NCBI GenBank assembly: GCA_028533045.1
Contig: JAQQAP010000022.1
Span: forward strand, 29,726 to 93,725
DNA: 64,000 bases
Direction of reading: 5' to 3'
DNA from: Spirochaetales bacterium
GTDB lineage: Bacteria; Spirochaetota; Spirochaetia; DSM-2461
A program made the translations under genes and the position numbers. Shown one piece after another: positions 52,530 to 61,415 of the stretch. The first letter of the stretch is position 1; each line of letters opens with the position of its first letter. Below the pieces are notes generated by a model that worked only from the letters and a program-made list of their open reading frames with translations, made no database searches and had not been told where the DNA came from.

Positions 52530-53585
52530 ATGAATGTCCTTCCTTTTTTAGGCCTGTCCCACATTCTTTTTGGCCTCATACTTATCGGATCTAAAAAAAA
52601 AGTTAAGGCCGACTATGTGCTTGTCTTCTGGCTGATTATTCTGGCGGTCCCCTTTCTTAGTGAACTCCCCCTTGGGAACAGTCCCTTACTCCGCCTGAAC
52701 AACCCGTCCCTGTCACTTCTTAACGGCCCCTGCCTCTATCTTTACCTAAGAGAACTCATCAAAGGGGAGGAGGACTCTCCCTCTTACTGGCCCCACTTGC
52801 TCATCGTTCTGCCCTACTATCTCTATTTTCTTTTTACCCCTACCGCCTCTATTCTCCCCGGAGGCCCTCAGCAGCTGAACAACATGACACCCCCCTCCCT
52901 TATTATCCGCCACTACGGTACATTCAGCCTCATCGTTTTCGCGATCTACAGCTTTTTCTCATTCCGGCGGCTCAGACTCCACAAAAGAGAAGTCAAAGAG
53001 ACATTTGCCCATGAAAAAGGAGAAGTTACCCTTTTTTGGCTAAGCCTGATTCCTCTGGTCTTTATTGCTATGGTAGCCCTCATTGTGATGGGAGAAACCT
53101 GGCTTCCCCTGTCTCCCAAAATAATTCATATGAACGCCTACCTCTTTCTGGCCCTCTATCTCATATACTATGGATTGAAACAGAAGCCGGTCTACCAAAT
53201 ACCCCCCAAAAAAGCCCCTCCCAAGGAGATAGAAAAAGTCCCCCGGGAACAGGAACTTCTGGAAAAACTCAAGATCTCCATGGACGAAGAGAAACTCTAT
53301 CTCAACCCCACTCTCTCCATCTATGATCTTTCGGAAGCTACGGGAATCTCCCGCCACCAAATATCCCATCTTTTAAACCAGAGCCTTTCCATAAACTTTT
53401 TCCAGTTCGTCAACGGCTACCGGCTGGAAGAGGTCTGCCTCCGTCTCAAGGAAGACAAAGAGCACAAAGAGAATATTCTTGAACACGCCCTGGATTCGGG
53501 ATTCAATTCCAAGTCCAGCTTCAACAGCCTCTTTAAAGAGAAGTACAGCCAAACCCCCAGCCAATACAGAAAATCCCTGGCCTGA
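52530..53585 (+). CDS. Membrane-bound AraC-type regulator
   Basis: The 351-aa protein has a membrane part of about seven helices (1-225) and a cytoplasmic AraC helix-turn-helix pair (about 245-350): LSIYDLSEATGISRHQISHLLNQSLSINFFQFVNGYRLEEV and NILEHALDSGFNSKSSFNSLFKEKYSQTPSQYRK. The SRHQISHLLN and FNSKSSFN helices are the recognition helices. Such sensors link membrane signals directly to DNA. Palindromes at 53621-53661 just downstream may be targets. Confidence 0.9.
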   Translation: MNVLPFLGLSHILFGLILIGSKKKVKADYVLVFWLIILAVPFLSELPLGNSPLLRLNNPSLSLLNGPCLYLYLRELIKGEEDSPSYWPHLLIVLPYYLYFLFTPTASILPGGPQQLNNMTPPSLIIRHYGTFSLIVFAIYSFFSFRRLRLHKREVKETFAHEKGEVTLFWLSLIPLVFIAMVALIVMGETWLPLSPKIIHMNAYLFLALYLIYYGLKQKPVYQIPPKKAPPKEIEKVPREQELLEKLKISMDEEKLYLNPTLSIYDLSEATGISRHQISHLLNQSLSINFFQFVNGYRLEEVCLRLKEDKEHKENILEHALDSGFNSKSSFNSLFKEKYSQTPSQYRKSLA

Positions 53586-53620
53586 AAGGTCCGGGAACAT
53601 ACTAAAAGTCCGACTTTCTC

Positions 53621-53661
53621 CCCATATGGGAAAATTTCGTCCAAACGGCCCCGTTTGGACG
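53621..53661. promoter_or_regulatory. Palindromes upstream of the DUF1566 lipoprotein gene
   Basis: CCCATATGGG (53621-53630) and the 11-bp hairpin CGTCCAAACGG/CCGTTTGGACG (53638-53648 and 53651-53661) lie 56-96 bp before the start at 53717. The second could be a terminator for the araC gene, but no T run follows; the pair may be operators. Confidence 0.45.
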
Positions 53662-53716
53662 CTTTAAAAATACTCCCGGACTAGAATAGGCTCAACAATA
53701 TTCCAAGGAGTAACCA

Positions 53717-54946
53717 ATGAAGAAAATCCTTACAACAATTTTGACAGCAACACTTGCCCTCAGCGCCTGTGTAAGTAATACAAGCACCACTACGGCCAAC
53801 CCGGCCCCGGTCGTAACAGAAACCAAACTCCCCGACACGGGCCAGTCCCACGTTTACGATGTGGACGGAAATGAAGTGGAAGTGACCGATGAGTCCAGCC
53901 CCTACTACGGGGCCGACGCCACCGTCGAGGGAAACGCCCTGAGCTACCACGACAACGGGGACGGCACCGTTACCGACCTGAACACCGGCCTTACCTGGCA
54001 GCAGACTCCCGACTTCAGCCGCATGAGCTTCGACGAAGCCAAAGAGTACTGTGAAAACCTCACCCTCGGCGGCTATGACGACTGGCGCCTCCCCACCATC
54101 AAAGAACTCTACTCCCTGGCCCAATTCGACGGAGAAATCATCCCCCGGGGAGAGAGCACTCCCTACATCGACACGGACTACTTTGATTTCAAATATGACC
54201 ACCTGGTCTTTGCGGGCCAGTACTTCTCCAGCACGGTCTATGTAAAAGAGGGCGTTCAGAACTACGACGAGCACGGAAGCATCCAGGCCGTATTCGGTTT
54301 TAACTTTGCCGACGGACACATCAAAGGCTACGAAACGGGCTACTGGTTCGACGGAACCAAAATCACCCAGGCCGATGGGGTTATGCTCCCCGGCTGCTAC
54401 GTTCGTGCCGTACGGGGCGAAACGAACCTCTACGACATGGAATACGTAGACAACGGCGACGGAACCGTAACGGACAACTCCACCGGCCTCATGTGGGCTC
54501 AGGATGACAGCGGAGACCGAATGGACTGGATAGAAGCCCTGGCCTACGCCAACGAATCCGAACTGGGCGGCTACAGTGACTGGCGCCTCCCCAACTCCAA
54601 GGAACTGCAGAGCCTGGTTGACTACGAAGGAAGCGACTTCCCCGCCATCAACACAGACTTCTTCAACATGACCCAGACCACCTTTGAATCGGAAGAGGAC
54701 CGGGCCTACTTCTGGACCTCCACCACACAGGGTGACTTCAAGCACACCGCCTGCTACGTCTCCTTCGCCCAGGCCTGGAGCAAGAAAAACAGCAGCGCCA
54801 CAACCTACTACGACTGGCACGGCGCCGGAGCCCAGCGAAGCGATCCCAAGACCGGTGACCCGGCGGACTACGAACTGGCATCGGAAATGGCCAGCGACTA
54901 CATCTCCATTGATAATTACGTGAGACTCGTAAGAGACGCGGAATAA
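53717..54946 (+). CDS. DUF1566 (Lcl-type) lipoprotein with two domains
   Basis: The 409-aa protein has a lipobox LSAC (Cys18). Two DUF1566 domains follow, each with DNGDGTVTDxxTGLxWxQ, and xLGGYxDWRLPxxKELxSLxxxxG (about 75-135 and 250-310). The family resembles C-type-lectin-like surface proteins such as Lcl of Legionella. An AAGGAG site and signal are clear. A perfect terminator follows at 54969. Surface adhesion or ligand binding is inferred. Confidence 0.87.
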   Translation: MKKILTTILTATLALSACVSNTSTTTANPAPVVTETKLPDTGQSHVYDVDGNEVEVTDESSPYYGADATVEGNALSYHDNGDGTVTDLNTGLTWQQTPDFSRMSFDEAKEYCENLTLGGYDDWRLPTIKELYSLAQFDGEIIPRGESTPYIDTDYFDFKYDHLVFAGQYFSSTVYVKEGVQNYDEHGSIQAVFGFNFADGHIKGYETGYWFDGTKITQADGVMLPGCYVRAVRGETNLYDMEYVDNGDGTVTDNSTGLMWAQDDSGDRMDWIEALAYANESELGGYSDWRLPNSKELQSLVDYEGSDFPAINTDFFNMTQTTFESEEDRAYFWTSTTQGDFKHTACYVSFAQAWSKKNSSATTYYDWHGAGAQRSDPKTGDPADYELASEMASDYISIDNYVRLVRDAE

Positions 54947-54968
54947 AAGCAACATAAAACAATAGTTT

Positions 54969-55011
54969 GGAGAGTCATAGTTTTGAAGCAGACTATGACT
55001 CTCCTTTTTTT
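54969..55011 (+). terminator. Rho-independent terminator of the DUF1566 gene
   Basis: GGAGAGTCATAGT and ACTATGACTCTCC (54969-54981 and 54992-55004) form a perfect 13-bp stem with a 10-base loop, followed by seven T residues. Confidence 0.92.
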
Positions 55012-55072
55012 GTTTAATCTGATTTTAATATTTCCTTCACATTTAAGCCTTATAAATAGGATAAGAGGAAAT

Positions 55073-55777
55073 ATGGAAATTCAGATTAGAGATAGACTGA
55101 TTGAAGAAATCCTGAACGGAACCTACGGCTGGGGGGAAAAGCTCCCCAGCGAAAACCGTCTGTCCGAAGAGTACCAAGTCCCCCGCATTACGGTACGAAA
55201 GGTGTTGGTGACACTGGAAGATATGGGATACATCTACTCCCGCCAGGGACAGGGGCGTTTCCTCAGAGAGCGGCAGGAAAAGATTCCCCTGAACCTAACC
55301 GGAGAAGTCAGTTTTACAGACAAGCTTAAGGAGTCAGGCTTCGACCTGGAGACCTCCACCGTCGGCAATCGGGAAATCAGCCCCTCCCCAAAAATGAGAA
55401 GAGTCCTCCAGGCCGGCACAGAGGAGCTCATCTGCCGCATAGAAAGGCTGCGCATCGTTAACGGCAAACCCATCGCCATCCACATCTCCTACCTTAAGGA
55501 GTCCCTCTTCCCGGACATTGGGGAAAGGGCCGACCAAATAGAATCTCTCTTTGCTTATTTCCGGGAAAAGGGTTATACTGGATTTTGTTCCAGCAAGACG
55601 AACATGAGCATCTCTCTTCCCACAATGGACGAACAGAATCTTCTGGCCTGCCCTCCCCTCGTCCCCCTGCTGGTTATGGAAGCGGACACGAAATGCAGCG
55701 ATACGGGACAGGTCATTCAGTACACCCGCATCCTTTACAGGAGCGATGTCTTCCAATATGAGGTGAATTCACTCTGA
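55073..55777 (+). CDS. GntR/HutC family regulator with UTRA domain
   Basis: From the ATG at 55073 (AGAGGAA site) the protein has 234 aa; the longer frame starts in the terminator loop. The winged helix (IRDRLIEEILNGTYGWGEKLPSENRLSEEYQVPRITVRKVLVTLEDMGYIYSRQGQGRFL) is a GntR type, and the C-terminal UTRA effector domain has RIERLRIVNGKPIAIHISYLKESLFPDI. It may regulate the adjacent BMP transporter. The next gene starts 13 bp after its stop. Confidence 0.9.
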   Translation: MEIQIRDRLIEEILNGTYGWGEKLPSENRLSEEYQVPRITVRKVLVTLEDMGYIYSRQGQGRFLRERQEKIPLNLTGEVSFTDKLKESGFDLETSTVGNREISPSPKMRRVLQAGTEELICRIERLRIVNGKPIAIHISYLKESLFPDIGERADQIESLFAYFREKGYTGFCSSKTNMSISLPTMDEQNLLACPPLVPLLVMEADTKCSDTGQVIQYTRILYRSDVFQYEVNSL

Positions 55778-55790
55778 TTGAGGAAAAAAA

Positions 55791-56543
55791 ATGGAAAATA
55801 TAACAAAAGACAGTGACAGGCAAGCGGCTTTTTTCATAATTGGCTATGGCTTTATACTTGCCATTAGCATAGTCCTTCTTATCGATGATCTTATGAGCAA
55901 AACCTACGAAGAATTTATCTATGCGAGTCTGGTTGTAATAGCATTGACGGTTTTCACCTATTTTATTGTAAAATCCCGGTATAGACGTTATTTCTTCCAA
56001 GCCTTTATTATCCTAACGGCCATAACAATACTGGTTTTGATCTATAACGGGGTGGGACAGGCCCATGCTCCCTATTGGGCATTGGTTCTTCCCATTTATT
56101 TCGCCTCCTTCCTGGGAGTTAAAAAAGGGGGAATCATTCAGGCGATACATGCCATTCCCCTCATACTCATGCTAACCAATATGCTCCCCGGTCAAAACTA
56201 CCAATATGAGTCATACGATACCATTAGATTTCTCCTTATCTATATTCTTGTCTCCGGTCTTACATTTACCATGGAGTACACCCGGGCTAAAACCGTCGAG
56301 TTTCTGCAAGAAAAAAACAGGGCCCTTGAAAGAGCCGACAATGAGATAAAACAGCTTCGAGGCATAATTCCCATCTGCTCCTACTGTAAAAACATCCGCG
56401 ACGACGAGGGATACTGGGAAAAAGTAGAGGAATACCTCAGCCGACATTCGGAAGCCCAATTCTCCCACGGGATCTGCCCGGACTGCGCGGCGAAGTACTT
56501 TCCCGAAGAAAATGAAGAAAGCAAAGAAAAGAGCAAGCTATAA
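55791..56543 (+). CDS. Membrane protein with C-terminal CxxC...CxxC module
   Basis: The 250-aa protein has about five to six transmembrane helices (1-165), a short coiled coil (TMEYTRAKTVEFLQEKNRALERADNEIKQL) and a C-terminal module CSYCKNIRDDEGYWEKVEEYLSRHSEAQFSHGICPDCAAKYF. The last block, IPICSYCKxIRDDxGYWxxVExYLxxHSxAxFSHGICPxC, ends many PAS or response-regulator proteins; it probably binds zinc. The input helices are unusual. It follows gntR by 13 bp. Confidence 0.75.
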   Translation: MENITKDSDRQAAFFIIGYGFILAISIVLLIDDLMSKTYEEFIYASLVVIALTVFTYFIVKSRYRRYFFQAFIILTAITILVLIYNGVGQAHAPYWALVLPIYFASFLGVKKGGIIQAIHAIPLILMLTNMLPGQNYQYESYDTIRFLLIYILVSGLTFTMEYTRAKTVEFLQEKNRALERADNEIKQLRGIIPICSYCKNIRDDEGYWEKVEEYLSRHSEAQFSHGICPDCAAKYFPEENEESKEKSKL

Positions 56544-56592
56544 ACTAGCCCTCAACTTGACTTTTCTCCCCGTTTTAACCAAAATTGAACCT

Positions 56593-56600
56593 GTTATATT
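56593..56600 (+). promoter_or_regulatory. Extended -10 promoter of the BMP transporter operon
   Basis: TGT-TATATT (56592-56600) is an extended -10 box 24 bp before the ATG at 56625. No good -35 hexamer lies at the right distance. Confidence 0.4.
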
Positions 56601-56624
56601 ACGATATCTAATGAGGAGAGAGTA

Positions 56625-57824
56625 ATGAAATTAAGGAAAGCTGCAATCGTTTCCACCGTACTTCTTCTAACCTTTTCCCTGTTTTTCACAGGCTGTAAGA
56701 AGGATGAAGAAAGCAACACCGCCCAGACCGCCGAAAAAATCAAGGCAGGTTTTGTTTACATCGGCCCCGCCGGTGACTTTGGCTGGACCTACGCCCACGA
56801 AATGGGACGCCAGTTTATTCAGGAAAAGTACGGCGATTGGCTCGAAACCATCACCGTAGAAAGCGTTCCCGAAGGGGATGCGGTTCGTTTCATTGACCGA
56901 ATGGTTCGGGAAATGAAATGTGATATTATTTTTACCACCAGCTTCGGCTACATGGACGATACCCTGGCCGCCGCAGAAAAATATCCCGATGTGAAATTCT
57001 ACCACTGTTCCGGTTACAAAAGATCTCCCAATGTGGCTACCTACATGGGTGACATGTACCAGATCTACTACCTGAACGGTCTTATCGCCGGTGCCCTGAC
57101 AGAAACCGACAAAGTCGGTTATGTTGCCGCCTTCCCCATCCCCGAACTCTACCGTCATATGAACGCCTTTGCTCTGGGAATCAAGGAAGTTAACCCCGAC
57201 GCCACTCTGGACGCCCGATGGTCCTATGCCTGGTACGGTCCCGGAATCGCCCGGGAAGCCGCCGAAGCTCTCGTAGCCGACGGTTGCGACGTTCTGGCTT
57301 TTACCGAAGATACCCCTTCCGTTATCGAAGTAGCTCAGGAGCACTTTGAGAAAGGCGAAACGGTCTACGCCATGAGCCACTACAGCCCCATGCAGACCTA
57401 CGGAGAAGACACGGTTCCCACCGGTCAGCTCACCGACTGGGGTGTAATCTACGAAAAGATCGTTCTTGACTACAAAGCCGATCCCACCGCCGACCTGAGC
57501 GACTACGACATTCTCTGGCTTATGGAAGAGAAAGCCGTTGAGCTGGGCGCTACCTGGGAAGATAAAATCAATCCCGCCTTCGTGGATACCCTCAAAGGTA
57601 TTAGCGTAGAAAACGCCGACTTCGGAACCATTAGCGTATACGACCTGGTTATGAAGAGATACGAACAGATGGCTCAGGGCCGGGATGTATTCGATCCCTT
57701 CGTTGGTCCCATTGCCGATCAGTCCGGAGAAATTCGCATTGCCGAAGGTGAGATGGCTTCCATCGGACACCTGTTTGCCGAAATGGATTATCAGGTTGAT
57801 AATTTCGTTTCACCCTTACCGTAA
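56625..57824 (+). CDS. BMP-family substrate-binding lipoprotein
   Basis: The 399-aa protein has a lipobox FTGC (Cys24). The mature domain has the BMP/PnrA pattern: KAGFVYIGPAGDFGWTYAHEMGRQF, IIFTTSFGYMDDTLAAAEKYPDVKFYHCSGYK, YLNGLIAGALTETDKVGYVAAFPIPELYRHMNAFALGIKEVNP and CDVLAFTEDTPSVIEVA. BMP-family proteins of Treponema and Borrelia bind purine nucleosides. A hairpin separates it from the ATPase gene, allowing higher expression of the binding protein. Confidence 0.92.
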   Translation: MKLRKAAIVSTVLLLTFSLFFTGCKKDEESNTAQTAEKIKAGFVYIGPAGDFGWTYAHEMGRQFIQEKYGDWLETITVESVPEGDAVRFIDRMVREMKCDIIFTTSFGYMDDTLAAAEKYPDVKFYHCSGYKRSPNVATYMGDMYQIYYLNGLIAGALTETDKVGYVAAFPIPELYRHMNAFALGIKEVNPDATLDARWSYAWYGPGIAREAAEALVADGCDVLAFTEDTPSVIEVAQEHFEKGETVYAMSHYSPMQTYGEDTVPTGQLTDWGVIYEKIVLDYKADPTADLSDYDILWLMEEKAVELGATWEDKINPAFVDTLKGISVENADFGTISVYDLVMKRYEQMAQGRDVFDPFVGPIADQSGEIRIAEGEMASIGHLFAEMDYQVDNFVSPLP

Positions 57825-57843
57825 TCGGTTTTTTAGTAACTAG

Positions 57844-57866
57844 AAAGGGGGCTCCGGCCCCCTTTT
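57844..57866 (+). terminator. Attenuating hairpin between the binding-protein and ATPase genes
   Basis: AAAGGGGGC-TCCG-GCCCCCTTT (57844-57865) is a perfect 9-bp stem with a 4-base loop and a short T run. Such hairpins often give partial read-through into transporter genes. Confidence 0.7.
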
Positions 57867-57888
57867 CCGTTCGTAACTGGAGTTAAAA

Positions 57889-59412
57889 ATGGGAAAAATC
57901 GCCACCGTAGAGATGCGGGGAATCGGAAAGTCCTTTGTGGGTGTCCGGGCCAATAACAATGTAAACCTTTCCTTGAAGTCGGGAGATATCCTGGGGCTTC
58001 TGGGAGAAAACGGTGCGGGGAAAACCACCCTCATGAACATCCTCTACGGCCTTTACCAGCCCGACGAGGGAGAAGTTCTTATAAACGGGGAAACGGTTCA
58101 GGTAAAAAGCCCCCGGGAGAGCATGCACTTGGGAATCGGGATGATTCACCAGCACTTCATGCTCATTCAAAAGCACACCGTCCTGGACAATATCATTCTG
58201 GGCTTCGACGACCTGCCCTTTTTCTTCCCCCAGAAAGTCATGCGAAAAAAAGTGGAGGAATTCTCCGAACGCTACGGACTCCACGTTAATCCCGACAAAT
58301 ACATATGGGAACTCTCCGCCGGAGAACAACAGCGGGTAGAAATCATCAAAGCCCTCCTTCACAAGGCTGACCTGCTGATTATGGATGAGCCCACTTCGGT
58401 CCTGACTCCGGCCGAGGCGGAAGATCTTTTTGTCATCCTGAGGCGTCTGAGCGATGAGGGTCACACCTCCATCCTCATCAGCCACAAACTGGAAGAGATC
58501 ACCAGTGTCTGCAACCGGGTTCTGGTCATGCGCAAAGGCGAAGTCACCGGGTCCGCAGACATTTCGGAAGTAAACGAGAAAACCCTGGCCACCATGATGG
58601 TAGGCCATGAAATATCCCTCTCCTACCCTAAAAAGGAGCTGGACCAGGGCGAAGCCGTTCTTGAAGTAAAGGAACTGGACGTCCATAGCGACCAGGAAAT
58701 CCCCATCGTTAATAAACTGAGTTTTTCGGTCCACCGGAACGAAATCATGGGAATTGCCGGGGTATCAGGCAACGGCCAGCGGGAGATGGTGGAAGCAGTA
58801 ACAGGCCTTCGCAAGGCACTGGGAGGCAAAGTCTATCTCAAAGGAAAAGACGTAACCAACCGCTCCGCCCGCTACATTCACGACAACGGTATTACCCATG
58901 TACCGGAAGAGCGAATCAAGTTCGGTACTGTGGCTAACCTGCTCCTAATGGAAAACTCCGTTCTCAAGCAGCACCACAGTCAGCCTTTCAGCGCCCATAA
59001 CCTTATGCATTATCCCACCATTCGCCAGCACGCCAAGAAGCTCATGGAAGATTATCGGGTCGATGCGGCCGGTATTAACACCCCCATAAAGAATCTCTCC
59101 GGGGGAAATATGCAAAAATTGATACTGGGCCGGGAAATATCTGCCGGTCCGGACCTGCTCATTGCGGCCCACCCCACCTACGGGCTGGATATCGGAGCCG
59201 CCGATTATATCCGCCGCCGGCTCATCGACTGCCGTGATGAAGGAGGAGCGGTCCTCCTCGTATCGGAAGACCTGGAAGAGCTCTTTCAGGTATGCGACCG
59301 GGTAGCGGTTATGTTCGAAGGCCGTTTTATGGGGATTGTCGATCCCGCCGACTGCGATATGGGAGATGTGGGCCTCATGATGGCCGGCTCCCTTCCCAAG
59401 GAGACCAAATAA
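57889..59412 (+). CDS. Nucleoside ABC transporter ATP-binding protein, double NBD
   Basis: The 507-aa protein has two NBDs. The first has Walker A GENGAGKTT, LSAGEQQR and LLIMDEPTS. The second has GVSGNGQRE in place of a full Walker A, LSGGNMQK and LLIAAHPTYGLD, so the second site is divergent, as in other NupA/YufO proteins. It serves the two permeases that follow, the first overlapping by 1 bp (TAATG). Confidence 0.94.
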   Translation: MGKIATVEMRGIGKSFVGVRANNNVNLSLKSGDILGLLGENGAGKTTLMNILYGLYQPDEGEVLINGETVQVKSPRESMHLGIGMIHQHFMLIQKHTVLDNIILGFDDLPFFFPQKVMRKKVEEFSERYGLHVNPDKYIWELSAGEQQRVEIIKALLHKADLLIMDEPTSVLTPAEAEDLFVILRRLSDEGHTSILISHKLEEITSVCNRVLVMRKGEVTGSADISEVNEKTLATMMVGHEISLSYPKKELDQGEAVLEVKELDVHSDQEIPIVNKLSFSVHRNEIMGIAGVSGNGQREMVEAVTGLRKALGGKVYLKGKDVTNRSARYIHDNGITHVPEERIKFGTVANLLLMENSVLKQHHSQPFSAHNLMHYPTIRQHAKKLMEDYRVDAAGINTPIKNLSGGNMQKLILGREISAGPDLLIAAHPTYGLDIGAADYIRRRLIDCRDEGGAVLLVSEDLEELFQVCDRVAVMFEGRFMGIVDPADCDMGDVGLMMAGSLPKETK

Positions 59413-60488
59413 TGCCTGTAAAAATACTTCCCCGGGAGCGTACTACGCCTCTCTTCACCACCGCCGTACTGGCCGCCTCCCTTCTGGCAGGCCTTGTGGC
59501 TGTGGGTATCGTCTTCATAACCAAAGGGGTAAACCCTTTCTACGCTATTAGCGAAATATTCCTATCCGCCTTTGGAAGTGGATTCGGCATAAGCGAAACC
59601 ATTACCAAGGCGATTCCCCTTGTTCTCATCGGGGCGGGACTGGCCGTAGCCTACCAGGCCAAGTTCTGGAATATCGGGGCGGAAAGTCAGTTGCTATTCG
59701 GAGCTATCTTTGCCACCTGGGTCGGACTGAACTGGGCCCCCTACCTACCCCGGCCTGTGGCTATCGCAGCCATGCTTATGGCCGGATTCATAGGCGGTGC
59801 CCTCTGGGGTGTCATTCCCGCTCTCCTAAAAATACGATTCGGGATCAGCGAAGTCATCACCACCCTTATGATGAACTATATTGCCAACGAATTTGTTAAA
59901 TTCCTTGTGGTTGGCCCCTGGAAGGGCGCCTCAAAGGGCGGTTATCCCTACACAGACGATATTGCCGATTCGGCCACCTTCCATCTTCTGGGCTACTCTC
60001 GCATATCCCTCCTCATGATGATCGTGGCCGTAGCGGTAGCCCTGCTACTCAGTTTCGTGGTCTACAAGTCTCGCTTCGGCTATGAAATCCGCGTTATAGG
60101 GGAAAACCCCGAAGCAGCCCGATACGCCGGTATCGACTTCTTTGGGACCTCCCTCCTCATCATGGTCATCTCCGGCGGAGTGGCCGGACTGGCCGGAGTG
60201 GGAGAGATCGGAGCCATCCACCACCACCTGAGCTACCCGGAGACCATCTCCGGAGGCCTGGGATTCACCGCTATTATCGTAGCCTGGCTGGGAAGGCTGA
60301 ATCCGGCCTTTGCCATCCTGTCGGGACTTTTCTTTGCGGGAATCATCGTGGGAGGAGACGCCATTCAGATTTCCATGAATCTTCCCGCCGCCACGGTGAA
60401 TGTCTTTAACGGACTAATCCTGACCTTTCTTATCATGGGTGATTTCTTTATGAGTCACCGTCTCCAGTTTACCGGGAGGAAAAGCTGA
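59412..60488 (+). CDS. Nucleoside ABC transporter permease 1
   Basis: From the ATG at 59412 the protein has 358 aa; the longer frame reads into the ATPase gene. It has about ten hydrophobic segments and the family blocks ETITKAIPLVLIGAGLAVAYQAKFWNIGAESQLLFGAI, FGISEVITTLMMNYIANEFV and GFTAIIVAWLGRLNP. These are the BMP/PnrCD-type permease features. The stop overlaps the next ATG (TGATG). Confidence 0.93.
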   Translation: MPVKILPRERTTPLFTTAVLAASLLAGLVAVGIVFITKGVNPFYAISEIFLSAFGSGFGISETITKAIPLVLIGAGLAVAYQAKFWNIGAESQLLFGAIFATWVGLNWAPYLPRPVAIAAMLMAGFIGGALWGVIPALLKIRFGISEVITTLMMNYIANEFVKFLVVGPWKGASKGGYPYTDDIADSATFHLLGYSRISLLMMIVAVAVALLLSFVVYKSRFGYEIRVIGENPEAARYAGIDFFGTSLLIMVISGGVAGLAGVGEIGAIHHHLSYPETISGGLGFTAIIVAWLGRLNPAFAILSGLFFAGIIVGGDAIQISMNLPAATVNVFNGLILTFLIMGDFFMSHRLQFTGRKS

Positions 60489-61414
60489 TGTTAGACGTAA
60501 TTACTTCAATCTTAGTAAGAACCATAGTGGCCGGAACGCCCCTTCTCCTGGGAACTCTGGGTGAAGTCACCTCCGAACGATCGGGAATTATGAACCTGGG
60601 CGTAGAGGGGATGATGTCCGTGGGCGCTGTGACCGGTTTTATCGTAACCTTTACCACGGGAAATCCCTGGCTGGGAATGATCGCGGCCACCTGCGCGGGA
60701 GCCTTGATCTCTCTGCTCCACGGCTTCGTTACCATTAGCCTCCGGGCTAACCAGGTTGTGTCGGGACTCTCCCTGACCATGTTAGGTCTGGGGCTGAGCG
60801 GGCTTTGGGGAAAACCCTTCATCGGCCGTCCTCTGGAAACCCGAATGGCTCCCGTGGCCGTACCCCTTCTCTCCGATATCCCCGTATTGGGCCGGGTCCT
60901 TTTTTATCAGGACGCCTACTTTTACCTGTCCGTTCTATTAGGACTGATTGTCTGGTTCCTTCTCAAACACACCCGTGCCGGGATTATCGTCCGTTCCGTG
61001 GGAGAAAATCCTAAAGCGGCCGAAGCCCAAGGCATCAACGTAAACCGAATCAAATACCTCTGCGTAATGGTGGGAGGAGCCTTTGCCGGTATGGCAGGAG
61101 CCCATCTCTCCACAGCCTACAGTAAGTCCTGGATTGAAGGGATGACCTCCGGCCGGGGCTGGATCGTTATAGCCCTGACAATTTTCGCCCGTTGGGAACC
61201 GTCCCGGGCCTTTTTGGGAGCCTACATTTTCGGGGGAATATTCGTACTCCAATTTGTCCTCCAGCCTTTGGGAATCTCTCCCAACCTGCTGGCTATGCTC
61301 CCCTATCTCACCACCCTTCTGGTTCTTCTGGGTTACGGAATGAGCAAGAGCGGGAAACGAAGCATGAGCGCTCCGGCGACCCTGGGCGAACCCTATATCC
61401 GGGGTGGAAGATAA
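60488..61414 (+). CDS. Nucleoside ABC transporter permease 2
   Basis: The 308-aa permease has about eight hydrophobic segments, with VAGTPLLLGTLGEVTSERSGIMNLGVEGMMSVGAVTGFI near the N-terminus and VGENPKAAEAQGINVNRIKYLCVMVGGAFAGMAGAHLSTAYS in the middle. It pairs with permease 1. Its stop is 1 bp from the convergent LamG-like gene. Confidence 0.93.
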   Translation: MLDVITSILVRTIVAGTPLLLGTLGEVTSERSGIMNLGVEGMMSVGAVTGFIVTFTTGNPWLGMIAATCAGALISLLHGFVTISLRANQVVSGLSLTMLGLGLSGLWGKPFIGRPLETRMAPVAVPLLSDIPVLGRVLFYQDAYFYLSVLLGLIVWFLLKHTRAGIIVRSVGENPKAAEAQGINVNRIKYLCVMVGGAFAGMAGAHLSTAYSKSWIEGMTSGRGWIVIALTIFARWEPSRAFLGAYIFGGIFVLQFVLQPLGISPNLLAMLPYLTTLLVLLGYGMSKSGKRSMSAPATLGEPYIRGGR

Positions 61415-61415
61415 C

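Noticed and set aside
53681..54955. A 424-codon open frame opposite the DUF1566 gene
   Set aside because: It is antisense to a gene with a clear signal, lipobox and two domains, and has low-complexity Gly/Val-rich sequence typical of a shadow frame.
54983..55072. An upstream start for the GntR gene
   Set aside because: It lies in the loop and T-run of the perfect terminator at 54969-55011, so it would not be a message start.
56667..57770. A 367-codon open frame opposite the BMP lipoprotein
   Set aside because: It is a shadow of a strongly conserved gene and has no ribosome site or family pattern.
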